A DNA stretch of 64,000 nt from NCBI GenBank assembly GCA_965209045.1, contig CBDBPW010000002.1:1178001-1242000 (forward strand), in the 5' to 3' direction. A model generated the notes under the pieces. The model did no database searches, was not told the origin of the DNA, and was given only the letters and a program-made list of their open reading frames with translations. The stretch's first letter is position 1. Each line of letters opens with the position of its first letter. Of this stretch, positions 61,501-64,000 are shown one piece after another. A program made the position numbers and the translations under genes. Source of the DNA: JAJEFO01 sp965209045. GTDB lineage: Bacteria; Pseudomonadota; Alphaproteobacteria; Rhodobacterales; Rhodobacteraceae.

Positions 61501-64000
61501 CGCGACGACCGTGCCGGTGTCGGGGAAGGCCCCGCTCTCGCGCTCCTCGTCGCGGCCCAGTTGGTCGGTGAACGTCACCACCACCCGCACCCGCTTGCCC
61601 AGGTCTTCGGCGGCCAGGGTGTGGGTGCTCGACGTCGCGAAGGGGATGGCCGCCCGGTTCGACCCGTCCTCGTCCTCCCGGTACCACTGGTAGACGAACG
61701 TGTCCGGCAGGCCGTCGCCGTCCTCGATGCCATCCGTGGCTGCGGTCAGCACGTCGCCCACCGCGGACCTGCCGGAACTGGCGATCGCCGGCGCGCCGGT
61801 GGCGGGGGCATTGGCCCGCAGGCTGAGATAGGCCGTGCGTTCGCTCTCGCTCGACCAGTCGAGTCCGGCGTTCCAGACGTAGGATCTGGTGCTGGTGTCG
61901 CTGGTGGCGTCGCTGAAGTCGTAGGCGGCGTCGCAGACGTGCAGCCTGAGCGCCTCCGTCTCCGTTGCGCCCAGGCGGCTCGTCAGGCTGAAGATCAGGC
62001 CGCCGCGATTCGCAAGGGTGGGGATGGATGCATCCGCAACGGCCACGGCATCGACGGTGTAGCCGTTGACGCCGATGTCGAAGCCGGTGTCGCTGAGGGC
62101 GCCCATGTCGGAGCCCAGGTATCCGCGAGCGGCAAAGCGGTTGAGAAACTGGCCCTCCTCCACCGTCACCGTGCCGGTCCAGATCCGCTCCCGGTCTCCG
62201 AAATCCGGCGCCGGGCAGGCGGATCCCACCCTGATCTTGAAATCGTCGTGTATCGAGGCGTCGGAGCCGTCGGTGGCCGTCACCTTCACCGCGAGGGTGC
62301 CCGTGTCCCCGGCCCCGGGCGTGCCCGTGAAGGTCCGGTTCGTGGCAGTGAATGTCAGCCAGGACGGCAGCGGGGTGTCGTCGTCCTTCGTCGCCGAGTA
62401 CTGCAGAGTGTCGCCGTCGATGTCCTCGAAGGCGTCTTCCGGAACCGTGAAGCTGAACGCCGCGCCCGCCATCGCCGTCTGGTCGTCAATCGGGTTGGCT
62501 ACGGTCGGGGCCGCGTTGGACGCAACATAGGCGGACGAGGCCTGCTCCGCCGCCGTGTTGCCGTTGCCCGCCGCGTCCTCCGCCGCGTCCGCCGCCACGT
62601 CCACCGTCACCGCACCGTCACCGGCCGGCGTGATCGTCGCGGTGAACACTGTGTCGCCGTCCCCGCCCGTGAAGTCCGAGGCCGCGCCGTTGCCCACCAC
62701 GATGTCGTCCACCGTGAAACCGGTCACCGGCTCGGAGTAGGTGAACGTCGCCGTGAAGGGCGCGGCGCTCGCGGGCGGCACGTTCTCGATCGTCACCGTC
62801 GGGGCGGTGTTGTCCAACTCGTAGCCGTTCTCGCCGGTGACCGTCGGCGTGGTGCTGGCCAGGCGGTTGCCGGCCAGGTCCTCGATGTCCTGCGTCGCCG
62901 CGAACCCGAGAGTCACCGATCCGTCGAGGCGCGCCAGGTTACCGCCCGAGGCGGTCACGTCGTAGGCCGAGGAGGCGGTCGCCTCGGCGACGGCGAGCGT
63001 CGCCGTCGCGCCGGTCAGCGCGAAGTCCGCCGGGTCGACGTTCGCCACGTCCTCGGAGAAGGTGACCCGCCACGTCAGGCTGTCCGCGTTGGTGGGCGAA
63101 TCGGCCGGCTCATGCCGCACGATGGACGCCACCCTCGGCGCGGCGGCGTCGACGGTGACGTCGGTGCTGCCGCCGCCGGAGTCGGACCAGCCGCCGTCGC
63201 CCTCGTCGTTGCCCGCGCGCACCTGCACCTGGTAGACCGTGCCCTCCTCCAGGCCCGGGATCGTCGCGCTCGTCCCCGTCACGTCCTGGGGTCCGTCGGT
63301 GAAGTCGCCGTCCGCCGCGCAGTCCGCCGGCGCGCCCGCGCAGTGGCGCAGGTCGTAGTCCTCGATCTCCGGCCTGCCGCCATTCGCCGGCGCCGCCCAG
63401 CTCACGTCGAGGCTCGTGGTCGAGCCCGGCGTCGCCGTCACCGACGGCTGCAGCGGCGCGGCCGGGGGCTCGTCCGCGTCGGCGAGGGAGATCGTCACCG
63501 CCACCGTGTCCGTGCCGCCCTTGTCGTCGTCGGCCTTGACCGTCACCGAGTACGAGGGCTTCGCCTCGAAGTCGTAGTCGACCCCCGCCTTCGTGGCGAT
63601 CTGCCGGGTCGCGCCGTCGAAGTCGAACGAGTCCGCGTCGTCGCCCTCCATCGTGTAGATCAGCGCGTCGCCGTCATCGTCCGCCGCCGCCGGGATCGGC
63701 TCGCCCACGTTCGTGCCCGGCGCCGCGTTCTCGGCGACGCTCCGGGTCAGCGGCTGGTCGGTGAACTCCGGCAACGCGTTTCCGACGCCGTCTTGCACGA
63801 CCACGAGCTTTTCGGACGGTGAAACGGGCTCGTATCCGGCCGGCGTCGCGGTGTCGGGCAGCACGGTCATCCTCACGACGGTGATGCCCGCCTGCTGGTT
63901 GTCCTTCGTCCTGACCGTCACCGTCGCGGTGGCGGAATCCGCCTCGAAGGTCGCCGTCGTGGGCGCCTCGCCCAAAAGCACGTCCCCTGCCCCAAAGGCT
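40552..64000 (-). CDS. Giant autotransporter adhesin, passenger portion, 5' end outside window
   Basis: The frame is open from the right edge of the window (AFGAGDVLLGEAPTTATF) to a stop at 40552, at least 7,815 codons. Joined with 33296-40558, the gene spans at least about 10,235 codons here. It is built from a few recurring beta-sandwich modules: about 16 of the SPTNADSLTWRVTFSEDVAN type, each usually followed by a Big_12-like APFTATFTFSEPVTGF module; CADG-like cadherin modules (LPSWLTFNATNRTFTGTP); tandem-95-like modules (TTEEDTPYPFTAADF); cadherin repeats (RSVAENAGPGTNVG); and fibronectin-III domains (DLRHCAGAPADC). Abundant DxD/DGD acidic loops suggest calcium binding. The predicted role is a surface adhesin. 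The start codon and signal peptide lie beyond 64000. Confidence 0.88.
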   Translation of the reverse strand, partial: AFGAGDVLLGEAPTTATFEADSATATVTVRTKDNQQAGITVVRMTVLPDTATPAGYEPVSPSEKLVVVQDGVGNALPEFTDQPLTRSVAENAAPGTNVGEPIPAAADDDGDALIYTMEGDDADSFDFDGATRQIATKAGVDYDFEAKPSYSVTVKADDDKGGTDTVAVTISLADADEPPAAPLQPSVTATPGSTTSLDVSWAAPANGGRPEIEDYDLRHCAGAPADCAADGDFTDGPQDVTGTSATIPGLEEGTVYQVQVRAGNDEGDGGWSDSGGGSTDVTVDAAAPRVASIVRHEPADSPTNADSLTWRVTFSEDVANVDPADFALTGATATLAVAEATASSAYDVTASGGNLARLDGSVTLGFAATQDIEDLAGNRLASTTPTVTGENGYELDNTAPTVTIENVPPASAAPFTATFTYSEPVTGFTVDDIVVGNGAASDFTGGDGDTVFTATITPAGDGAVTVDVAADAAEDAAGNGNTAAEQASSAYVASNAAPTVANPIDDQTAMAGAAFSFTVPEDAFEDIDGDTLQYSATKDDDTPLPSWLTFTATNRTFTGTPGAGDTGTLAVKVTATDGSDASIHDDFKIRVGSACPAPDFGDRERIWTGTVTVEEGQFLNRFAARGYLGSDMGALSDTGFDIGVNGYTVDAVAVADASIPTLANRGGLIFSLTSRLGATETEALRLHVCDAAYDFSDATSDTSTRSYVWNAGLDWSSESERTAYLSLRANAPATGAPAIASSGRSAVGDVLTAATDGIEDGDGLPDTFVYQWYREDEDGSNRAAIPFATSSTHTLAAEDLGKRVRVVVTFTDQLGRDEERESGAFPDTGTVVAANNPPTVANRIDDQTATTGTEFTFTVPEDAFADADTDTGDTLEYSATLADSNPLPSWLTFNATNRTFTGTPTAAGTLTVRVTATDGSGASIHDDFDIAVSPPPDTTAPTVLSIERHDPADSPTNADSLTWRVTFSEDVANVGPADFALTGATATLAVAEATASTVYDVTASGGNLASLDGTVTLGFASGQDITDTADTPNAMTATAPSGTDERSYDLDNTLPTVTISDVPPVSDAPFAATFAFSERVTGFTLADIAVGNGTASEFTNTETGTTWTALITPTADGEVTVDVAADAAEDVAGNGNIAATRATSAHAVPTVLSIVRQDPADSPTNADSLTWRVTFSEDVANVDPADFTVAGTTATLSVAETTASTVYDVTASGGNLAGLDGTVTLGFAATHDITDTADPSNALADTAPTGTDERTYGLDNTAPTVTIAVDPTVQGRFSSDFEFSEGVYGFTVEDIVVGNGLANDLTSRPGTGDREFYVRITPATDGEVTVDVPANVVRDRAGNPNAAAGASTLFVPLAGTDQCSAPEFGDRRRIWSSAVLVREIPAIVRFSFLGGGTVIRPMSYGAWEVSDHDDYIGVIDVISFVIGGAFNNVESAYVTDSGDLTIALDEGALSAVEVEALKLHVCDTAYDFSDATYQDGRYQWNLELDWSPYADSRALRLHMSLPANRAASGAPAIGGTAEVGGSLVADTNPITDTDGKPDTFEYQWIRVDGDGSNPVDIPGANSDTYVPTDADIGKRIKVEVSFTDLLGNGETRTSDAYPADGTIPDPTAAPTVTSIERQDPAASPTNADTLTWRVTFSEDVTNVDEADFTLGGTNADISVSMVGASVYDVTASGGDLAGLDGTVTLGFASTQNITDTADTPNALTATTPTVTDERSYDLDNTAPTVTIENVPPTSDAPFTATFAFSEAVTGFTVGDIAVGNGAASNFTSTVAGTEWTALITPAADGEVTVDVAANAAEDEAGNGNAAATQATSAYAAPNNAPTVANQIPDQSATAGAAFTFTVPDDAFEDIDGDTLEHSATLANDDPLPAWLTFNAATRTFEGTPATAGTLTVKVTVEDGDGETASDQFDIVVSPPADTTAPTVLSIERHAPAGSPTNADSLTWRVTFSEDVANVDLADFTVAGTTATLAVAEATAATVFDVTASGGDLAELNGTVTLGFASGQDIADTAGNPVDHATPTGTDERGWVVDNAAPTVSIAAPDAANAPFAATFTFSEPVTGFTLADIAVGNGTASDLTGGDGGTTYTATITPAAEGAVTLDVAADVAEDAAANGNLAATRKTVEYDLTAPTVLSVERHDPADSPTNADSLTWRVTFSEDVANVDAADFAVTGSTATVTGVQAVSGETGVHDVTVSGGNLAGFSGTVTLGFAAAQNIADEAGNALAATAPSGTDERSWVVDNTAPTVTIGDVPPTSDGPFTATFTFSEPVTGFAVEDITVGNGTASDLTGGDGDTAYTATVTPGAEGEVTVDVAADVAADEAGNGSLAAEQVSVTYAEPNAAPTARDGMVTTEEDTPYPFTAADFRFDDTDTGDVLDSVTVTQLESAGDLEFDGADVTVGQVVPRADIDAGRLVFAPAANANGTGYATFMFRVGDGDDESASAYVMTVDVNAVNDPATGAPAITGTARVGETLTADASAIRDDADGLPALGAFAWQWLRAGDPDDAEIPGATGTTYTLAEADEGARFRVRVRFTDLDGHAEELVSEATLAVQASMSSNQPPTAVSGTVTLAEDETYAFKEADFGFDDADAGDTLASVRIVKLPGAGALTLDGAAVAEDQEVPAAELAKLVYAPPADANADGRPYASFTFRVSDGTDESADTYTMAINVTPENDAPTVANRIDDQTATTGTEFTFTVPEDAFADADTDTGDTLEYSATLADSNPLPSWLTFNATNRTFRGTPTAAGTLTVRVTATDGSGASIHDDFDIAVSPPPDTTAPTVLSIERHDPAASPTNADSLTWRVTFSEDVANVDPADFALTGATATLAVAEATASTVYDVTASGGNLASLDGTVTLGFGSGQDIADEAGNALAATAPSGTDERSYDLDNTAPTVTISDVPPVSDAPFAATFAFSERMTGFTLADIAVGNGTASEFTNTETGTTWTALITPSADGEVTLDVAADAAVDEAGNGNTAAAQASSAHAAPNTPPTARDGMVTTEEDTPYNFAATDFNFTDADSGDTLDSVRITQLESAGDLELYGTDVTVGQVVPKADIDAGRLIFAPAENASGTGYATFMFKVSDGDDESASAYVMTIDVDAANDAPALANAIANRNATADEAFTFTVPDDAFADVDGDTLQYSATKGDDTPLPDWLAFDAGTRTFTGTPGAGDTGTLTVKVTATDADGETASGEFDITVRPPAGTGVPTVLSIVRQDPADSPTNAGSLTWRVTFSENVQNVDATDFTVAGTTATLSVAETTASTVYDVTASGGNLAGLDGTVTLGFAATHDITDTADPSNALADTAPTGADERTYGLDNTAPTVTIAVDPTVQGGFYADFEFSEGVYGLTVEDIAVGNGLLAGNLRSTPGTGDREFFVWIVPATDGEVTVDVPANVVRDRAGNPNAAARASTLFVPLAGTDQCSAPGFGDRRRIWSSDVLVREIPAVTGGSLLNDPIVLRPLSYGAWEVSDLDESIGAFDVISFVLGGALNNVESAYVTDSGDLTIALDGGALSAVEVQALKLHVCDTAYDFSDATYQDGRYQWNLELDWLPYADSRALRLHMSLPANRAASGAPAIGGTAEVGGSLVADTNPITDTDGKPDTFEYQWIRVDGDGSNPVDIPGANSDTYVPTDADIGKRIKVEVSFTDLLGNGETRTSDAYPADGTIPDPTAPSVTSIERQDPAASPTNAETLTWRVTFSEDVTNVDEADFTLGGTNADISVSMVGASVYDVTASGGDLAGLDGTVTLGFDTGEDIADGDANRLIRTTPTGTNENSYDVDNTAPTILSITRVRDSPTNADTLTWRIDFSEAVVNVGSANFSIATSPHDSGFPAPIVIPTQTPGVYSVFADGGALPSYTGTVTLVFTSAKDIADLAGNALAGTSPSGANFNVYDVDNTAPTLEIMGVPDTSDRPFTATFTFSEPVDGFTVEDITVGNGAASDFTGGDGDTLFTATITPAEDGEVTVGVAANAAEDATGNGNAAATASSTYAESATNSPARGAPGISGVPQVGQTLTAQTSDIEDDDGVGEFGYQWIRVDEETETNIPAATSGDYVLVEADLGKRVKVKVTFTDDAGNDEELMSVPTASVVAAPGSCTTQALWCATLTVGESAGNAKGYCNSAAGTPSHCSYGALSDVDFTLGTTSYTVESLRWSNFNVHLTLDQDIPDDTLSRVTLHVGTSSLDLSDAGRSGFVNSVDNNYRWNAPPAFKDFPAGIDVRVEIRESADTTAPTVLSIERHDPAGSPTNADSLTWRVTFSEDVANVDATDFTLTGSTATVTGVQAVSGETGVYDVTASGGNLAGYSGTVTLGFASTQDITDTAGTPNALTDTNSSGTDERGYDLDNAAPTVTVSAPAEANAPFTATFTFSEPVTGFAVEDITVGNGTASDLTGGDGDTAYTATVTPGAEGEVTVDVAADVAADEAGNGSLAAEQVSVTYAEPNAAPTARDGMVTTEEDTPYPFTAADFRFEDTDTGDVLDSVTVTQLESAGDLEFDGADVTVGQVVPRADIDAGGLVFAPAANANGTGYATFMFRVGDGDDESASAYVMTVDVNAVNDPATGAPAITGTARVGETLTADASAIRDDADGLPALGAFAWQWLRAGDPDDAEIPGATGTTYTLAEADEGARFRVRVRFTDLDGHAEELVSEATLAVQASMSSNQPPTAVSGTVTLAEDETYAFKEADFGFDDEDAGDTLASVRIVTLPGAGALTLDGAAVAEDQEVPTADLAKLVYAPPADANADGRPYASFTFRVSDGTDESADTYTMAINVTPENDAPTVANGIADQAATTGTEFTFTVPEDAFEDVDGDTLQYSATKDDDTPLPGWLAFDAGTRTFTGTPTAAGTLTVRVTATDGSGASIHDDFDIAVSPPPDTTAPTVLSIERHAPADSPTNADSLTWRVTFSEDVANVDLADFTVAGTTAALAVAEATAATVYDVTASGGNLASLDGTVTLGFASAQDITDTAGTPNALADTAPSGTDERSYDLDNTAPTVTIEDVPPVSDGPFTATFTFSEPVTGFAVEDITVGNGTASAFTDTDGGTTYTATITPAAEGAVTLDVAADAAADAASNGNLAATRRTVDHDATAPTVTITEVPDTTDGPFTATFTFSERVTGFTVEDIAVGNGTVSEFTSTETGTTWTALITPTADGEVTVDVAANAAEDAAGNGNVAATQASSDHAAPNTAPAFDDVELTRSVAENAGPGTNVGDPVPAATDGDNDPLTYTLEGVDEASFDFDGTTRQIATKAGTDYDFETKPSYTVTVKADDGRGGTDTVTVTVNLEDVDEPPVAPAAPTLTATAGTTTGLDVSWAAPANDGRPEILDYDLRYCAGAPSDCTADGDFTDGPQDETGLSATITGLLEGTLYQVQVRASNDEGDGDWSRSGGGSTASPVNTPPTASNGEVATAEDTPYAFAAADFNFEDADAGDALDSVRIVALPDTDRGEMKLDGVTVAENQAVSKNDIDLELLTYAPPADANGTGYASFTFRVSDGTDESADAYTMAINVNAVADAPALANPIADQEAREGEPFSFTIPEDAFTDADGDTLDYDVMLSDDGLLPDWLVFDEASRTLEGTPMIGDAGTLTVKVSVTDSDGETEDASDEFDIVVSPPADATAPTVLSVERHDPAGSPTNADSLTWRVTFSEDVTNVDPADFTLTGSTATVTGVQAVSGETGVYDVTASGGNLAGFSGTVTLGFAAAQNIADEAGNALAATAPSGTDERSWVVDNTAPTVTIGDVPPTSDGPFTATFTFSEPVTGFAVEDITVGNGTASDLTGGDGDTAYTATVTPAAEGEVTVDVAADVAADEAGNGNEAAEQVSVTYAEPNAAPTARDGMVTTEEDTPYPFTAADFRFDDTDTGDVLDSVTVTQLESAGDLEFDGADVTVGQVVPRADIDAGRLVFAPAANANGTGYATFMFRVGDGDDESASAYVMTVDVNAVNDPATGAPAIAGTARVGETLTADASAIRDDADGLPALGAFAWQWLRAGDPDDAEIPGATGTTYTLAEADEGARFRVRVRFTDLDGHAEELVSEATLAVQASMSSNQPPTAVSGTVTLAEDETYAFKEADFGFDDEDAGDTLASVRIVTLPDAGALTLDGAAVAEDQEVPAAELAKLVYAPPADANADGRPYASFTFRVSDGTDESADTYTMAINVTPENDAPTVANGIADQAATTGTEFTFTVPEDAFEDIDGDTLEHSATLADSNPLPSWLTFNATNRTFRGTPGAGDTGTITVRVTATDGSDASIHDDFDIVVSPAPDTTAPMVLSIVRQTPADSPTNADALTWRVTFSEDVANVDEADFTLGGTNADISVSMVSASVYDVTASGGNLASLDGTVTLGFASTQNITDTADTPNALTATTPTVTDERSYDLDNTAPTVTIENVPPTSDAPFTATFAFSEAVTGFTVGDIAVGNGAASNFTSTVAGTEWTALITPAADGEVTVDVAANAAEDEAGNGNAAATQATSAYAAPNNAPTVANQIPNQAATAGTEFTFTVPDDAFEDVDGDTLRHSATQGDDTPLPDWLAFDAGTRTFEGTPGAGDTGTLAVKVTATDPDGGTASDAFDIVVSPPPDTTAPTVLSVERHAPADSPTNADALTWRVTFSEDVANVDATDFTLTGSTATVTGVQAVSGETGVHDVTATGGNLAGYSGTVTLGFGSGQDIADEAGNALAATAPSVTDERSWVVDNTAPTVTIGDVPPTTDGPFTVTFTFSEPVTGFAVEDIAVGNGAASDLTGGDGGTTYTATITPAAEGAVTLDVAADAAEDAAGNGNVAALRASTSADLTAPTVESVVRHDPAGSPTNADSLTWRVTFSEDVANVDQSDFAAAGTTATLAVAEATAATVFDVTASGGDLAELNGTVTLGFASGRDIADTAGNPVDHATPTGTDERGWVVDNAAPTVSIAAPDAANAPFAATFTFSEPVTGFTLADIAVGNGAASDLTGGDGGTTYTATITPGAEGEVTLDVAADAAEDAAGNGNVAAEQVSVTHDMTRPTVTITAPDAANAPFTATFTFSGPVTGFALADIAVGNGTASAFADTDGGTTYTATITPSAEGEVTLDVAADAAADAASNGNLAATRRTVDYDVTAPTVTITEVPETSDGPFTATFTFSEPVTGFALGDIAVGNGTASDLTGGDGDTAFTATITPSAEGEVTVDVAANAAEDEAGNGSAAAAQAKSTYAEPNTAPTAQDSEGTTYEDVDYAPRPTEFNFTDDDGDSLHSVIVTALPAAGKGELKIGCLNDICRTLTASDLPFSVSESSLADGDFTYVPPGNANGDAFATFRFRVSDGTDESVAEYTMTIDITPVNDAPALESPIGNQSATVDESFSFTVPDDAFGDIDGDTLAYSATLANDDPLPSWLTFTAATRTFQGTPATAGTLTVKVTVEDGGGETASDQFDIVVNEAPNAAPAFDDDELTRSVAENAGPGTNVGAPVPAATDSDGDSPTYTMEGADEASFDFDPATRQIATKAGVDYDFEAKAMYSVTITADDGKGGTDTVAVTISLTDVAEPPDAPEPPVVTATPGSTTSLDVSWTAPANDGRPEILDYDLRHCAGSPADCTADGDFTGGPQDVTGMNATIAGLDEGATYQVQVRARNDEGDGGWSESGGGSTAVPVNTPPTASNRTVRTPEDTRYTFASPDFNFTDADSGDTLDSVRITQLESAGDLELDGADVTLDQVIPKADIDANRLVFAPAENANGTGYATFMFKVSDGDDESASAYAMTIDVTAANDAPTVASGIADQAATAGTEFTFTVPDDAFEDIDGDTLAYSATLANDDPLPAWLTFNAATRTFEGTPATAGTLTVKVTVEDGDGETASDRSTSW
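40568..40569 (-). other. Single-base deletion frameshift in the giant adhesin gene
   Basis: The plus strand reads GATGTCGAACGGTCGCTGGC here. Homologous modules at 38628-38650, 41828-41850 and 58258-58280 read GATGTCGAACTGGTCGCTGG. A single T is missing between 40568 and 40569. Restoring it joins the two open frames (…GETASDQFDIVVSPPADT…) into one. Confidence 0.85.
40831..42767. repeat. Internal 1.94-kb direct repeat of the giant adhesin, unit 2
   Basis: Partner of 37631-39567 with only scattered substitutions (for example GAAATCCGGC versus GAAATCCGTC near 41105/37905). Divergence starts sharply at 42767, where a different Ig module follows. Confidence 0.9.
44559..45020. repeat. Internal repeat of the giant adhesin, matches 58485-58946
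   Basis: The two segments are identical or nearly so at a constant offset of 13,926 bases, covering one Ig-like module pair (NNAPTVANQIP through NALTATTPTVTDERSYDL). Confidence 0.75.
45468..46784. repeat. 1.3-kb internal repeat of the giant adhesin, copy a of three
   Basis: The same 1.3-kb module train recurs at offsets 4,146 and 10,434 bases. It encodes a cadherin-like end, two tandem-95-like modules (SGTVTLAEDETYAFKEADFG and TTEEDTPYPFTAADF) separated by an Ig-like ITGTARVGETLTADASAIRD module, and the start of a Big_12-like module. Confidence 0.85.
49614..50930. repeat. 1.3-kb internal repeat of the giant adhesin, copy b of three
   Basis: Homologous to 45468-46784 and 55906-57218 with few substitutions. 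The downstream neighbour module differs from copy c, showing recombination at module boundaries. Confidence 0.85.
52781..53590. repeat. Internal repeat of the giant adhesin, matches 58949-59760
   Basis: Near-identical at an offset of 6,168-6,171 bases (one codon indel near 53005/59165). It encodes an Ig module ending GTIPDP, the IGGTAEVGGSLVADTNPITD module and the start of the RYQWNLELDW domain. Weaker similarity continues to about 54000/60170. Confidence 0.8.
55906..57218. repeat. 1.3-kb internal repeat of the giant adhesin, copy c of three
   Basis: Third copy of the module train at 45468-46784, offset 10,434 bases. Confidence 0.85.
58949..59760. repeat. Internal repeat of the giant adhesin, partner of 52781-53590
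   Basis: Carries an extra codon (GCGGCGGTGGGGTC versus GCGGTGGGGTC) near 59165 and small differences such as SPYADSRAL versus LPYADSRAL in the encoded domain. Confidence 0.8.

Noticed and set aside
33473..63822. Plus-strand open frames of thousands of codons across the giant adhesin
   Set aside because: They are antisense shadows with repetitive Arg/Val/Gly/His composition. The minus strand encodes clear Ig, cadherin, fibronectin, SRCR and barrel domains.
36000..64000. CRISPR-like array suspected from repeats
   Set aside because: The repeats are hundreds to thousands of bases long, in frame, and encode protein modules. There are no short uniform repeats with unique spacers and no cas genes.
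1..64000. tRNA, rRNA or riboswitch genes
   Set aside because: I saw no cloverleaf-compatible TTCGA(A/T)TCC-type arm with matching acceptor stems and no rRNA-like conserved segments; a covariance-model scan would be needed to be certain.

Overview
The window is a GC-rich (roughly two-thirds G+C by eye) bacterial chromosome segment. The giant Ig/cadherin-type autotransporters, the peptide-type ABC importer, the MalT-like LuxR regulator, RIT-type recombinase trios and IS3/IS6/IS1634 relics together suggest a Gram-negative proteobacterium, most likely an alphaproteobacterium. The load of giant surface adhesins and decayed mobile DNA would suit a host- or particle-associated lifestyle; both statements are inference.

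Layout. 0-1.2 kb: one unrecognised minus-strand gene. 1.2-4.6 kb: no convincing gene; short inverted repeats and a degenerate 428-bp tandem repeat. 4.6-10.7 kb: a complete recombinase-in-trio (RIT) element bounded by 90-bp inverted repeats. It is flanked on both sides by outward-facing remnants of other RIT elements, each keeping only the end of gene B plus a full gene C. 10.7-11.2 kb: further palindromes and the C-terminal stub of a DNA methyltransferase. 11.4-19.5 kb: a small coiled-coil gene and a 2,575-residue autotransporter. 19.7-26.3 kb: a MalT-like regulator followed by an ABC importer (binding protein and two permeases) without ATPase genes. 26.6-28.3 kb: nested IS and resolvase relics, including a 239-bp insert with four DnaA-box-like sites. 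28.3-30.1 kb: an AbiE-type toxin-antitoxin pair with two operator-like inverted repeats. 30.97-31.6 kb: a small protein with a possible His/Cys peptidase dyad. 31.9-32.9 kb: IS6 and IS3 transposase relics. 32.9-64.0 kb: a truncated second coiled-coil gene and one enormous adhesin gene of at least about 10,235 codons. That gene runs off the right edge and is interrupted by a single-base frameshift near 40568.

How it fits together. The two adhesin loci share a nearly identical 4.38-kb block (11421-15806 and 32928-37304). It carries an SRCR domain, a Calx-beta-like domain, the autotransporter beta-barrel, the intergenic spacer and the coiled-coil gene. This looks like a recently duplicated or gene-converted secretion-and-display cassette placed behind two different passengers. 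The giant passenger is itself a mosaic of Ig-like, cadherin-like and fibronectin-III modules with kilobase-scale near-identical internal repeats. The regions between the adhesins are a graveyard of mobile elements with a few defence-type genes (AbiE pair, methyltransferase stub, possible His/Cys peptidase).
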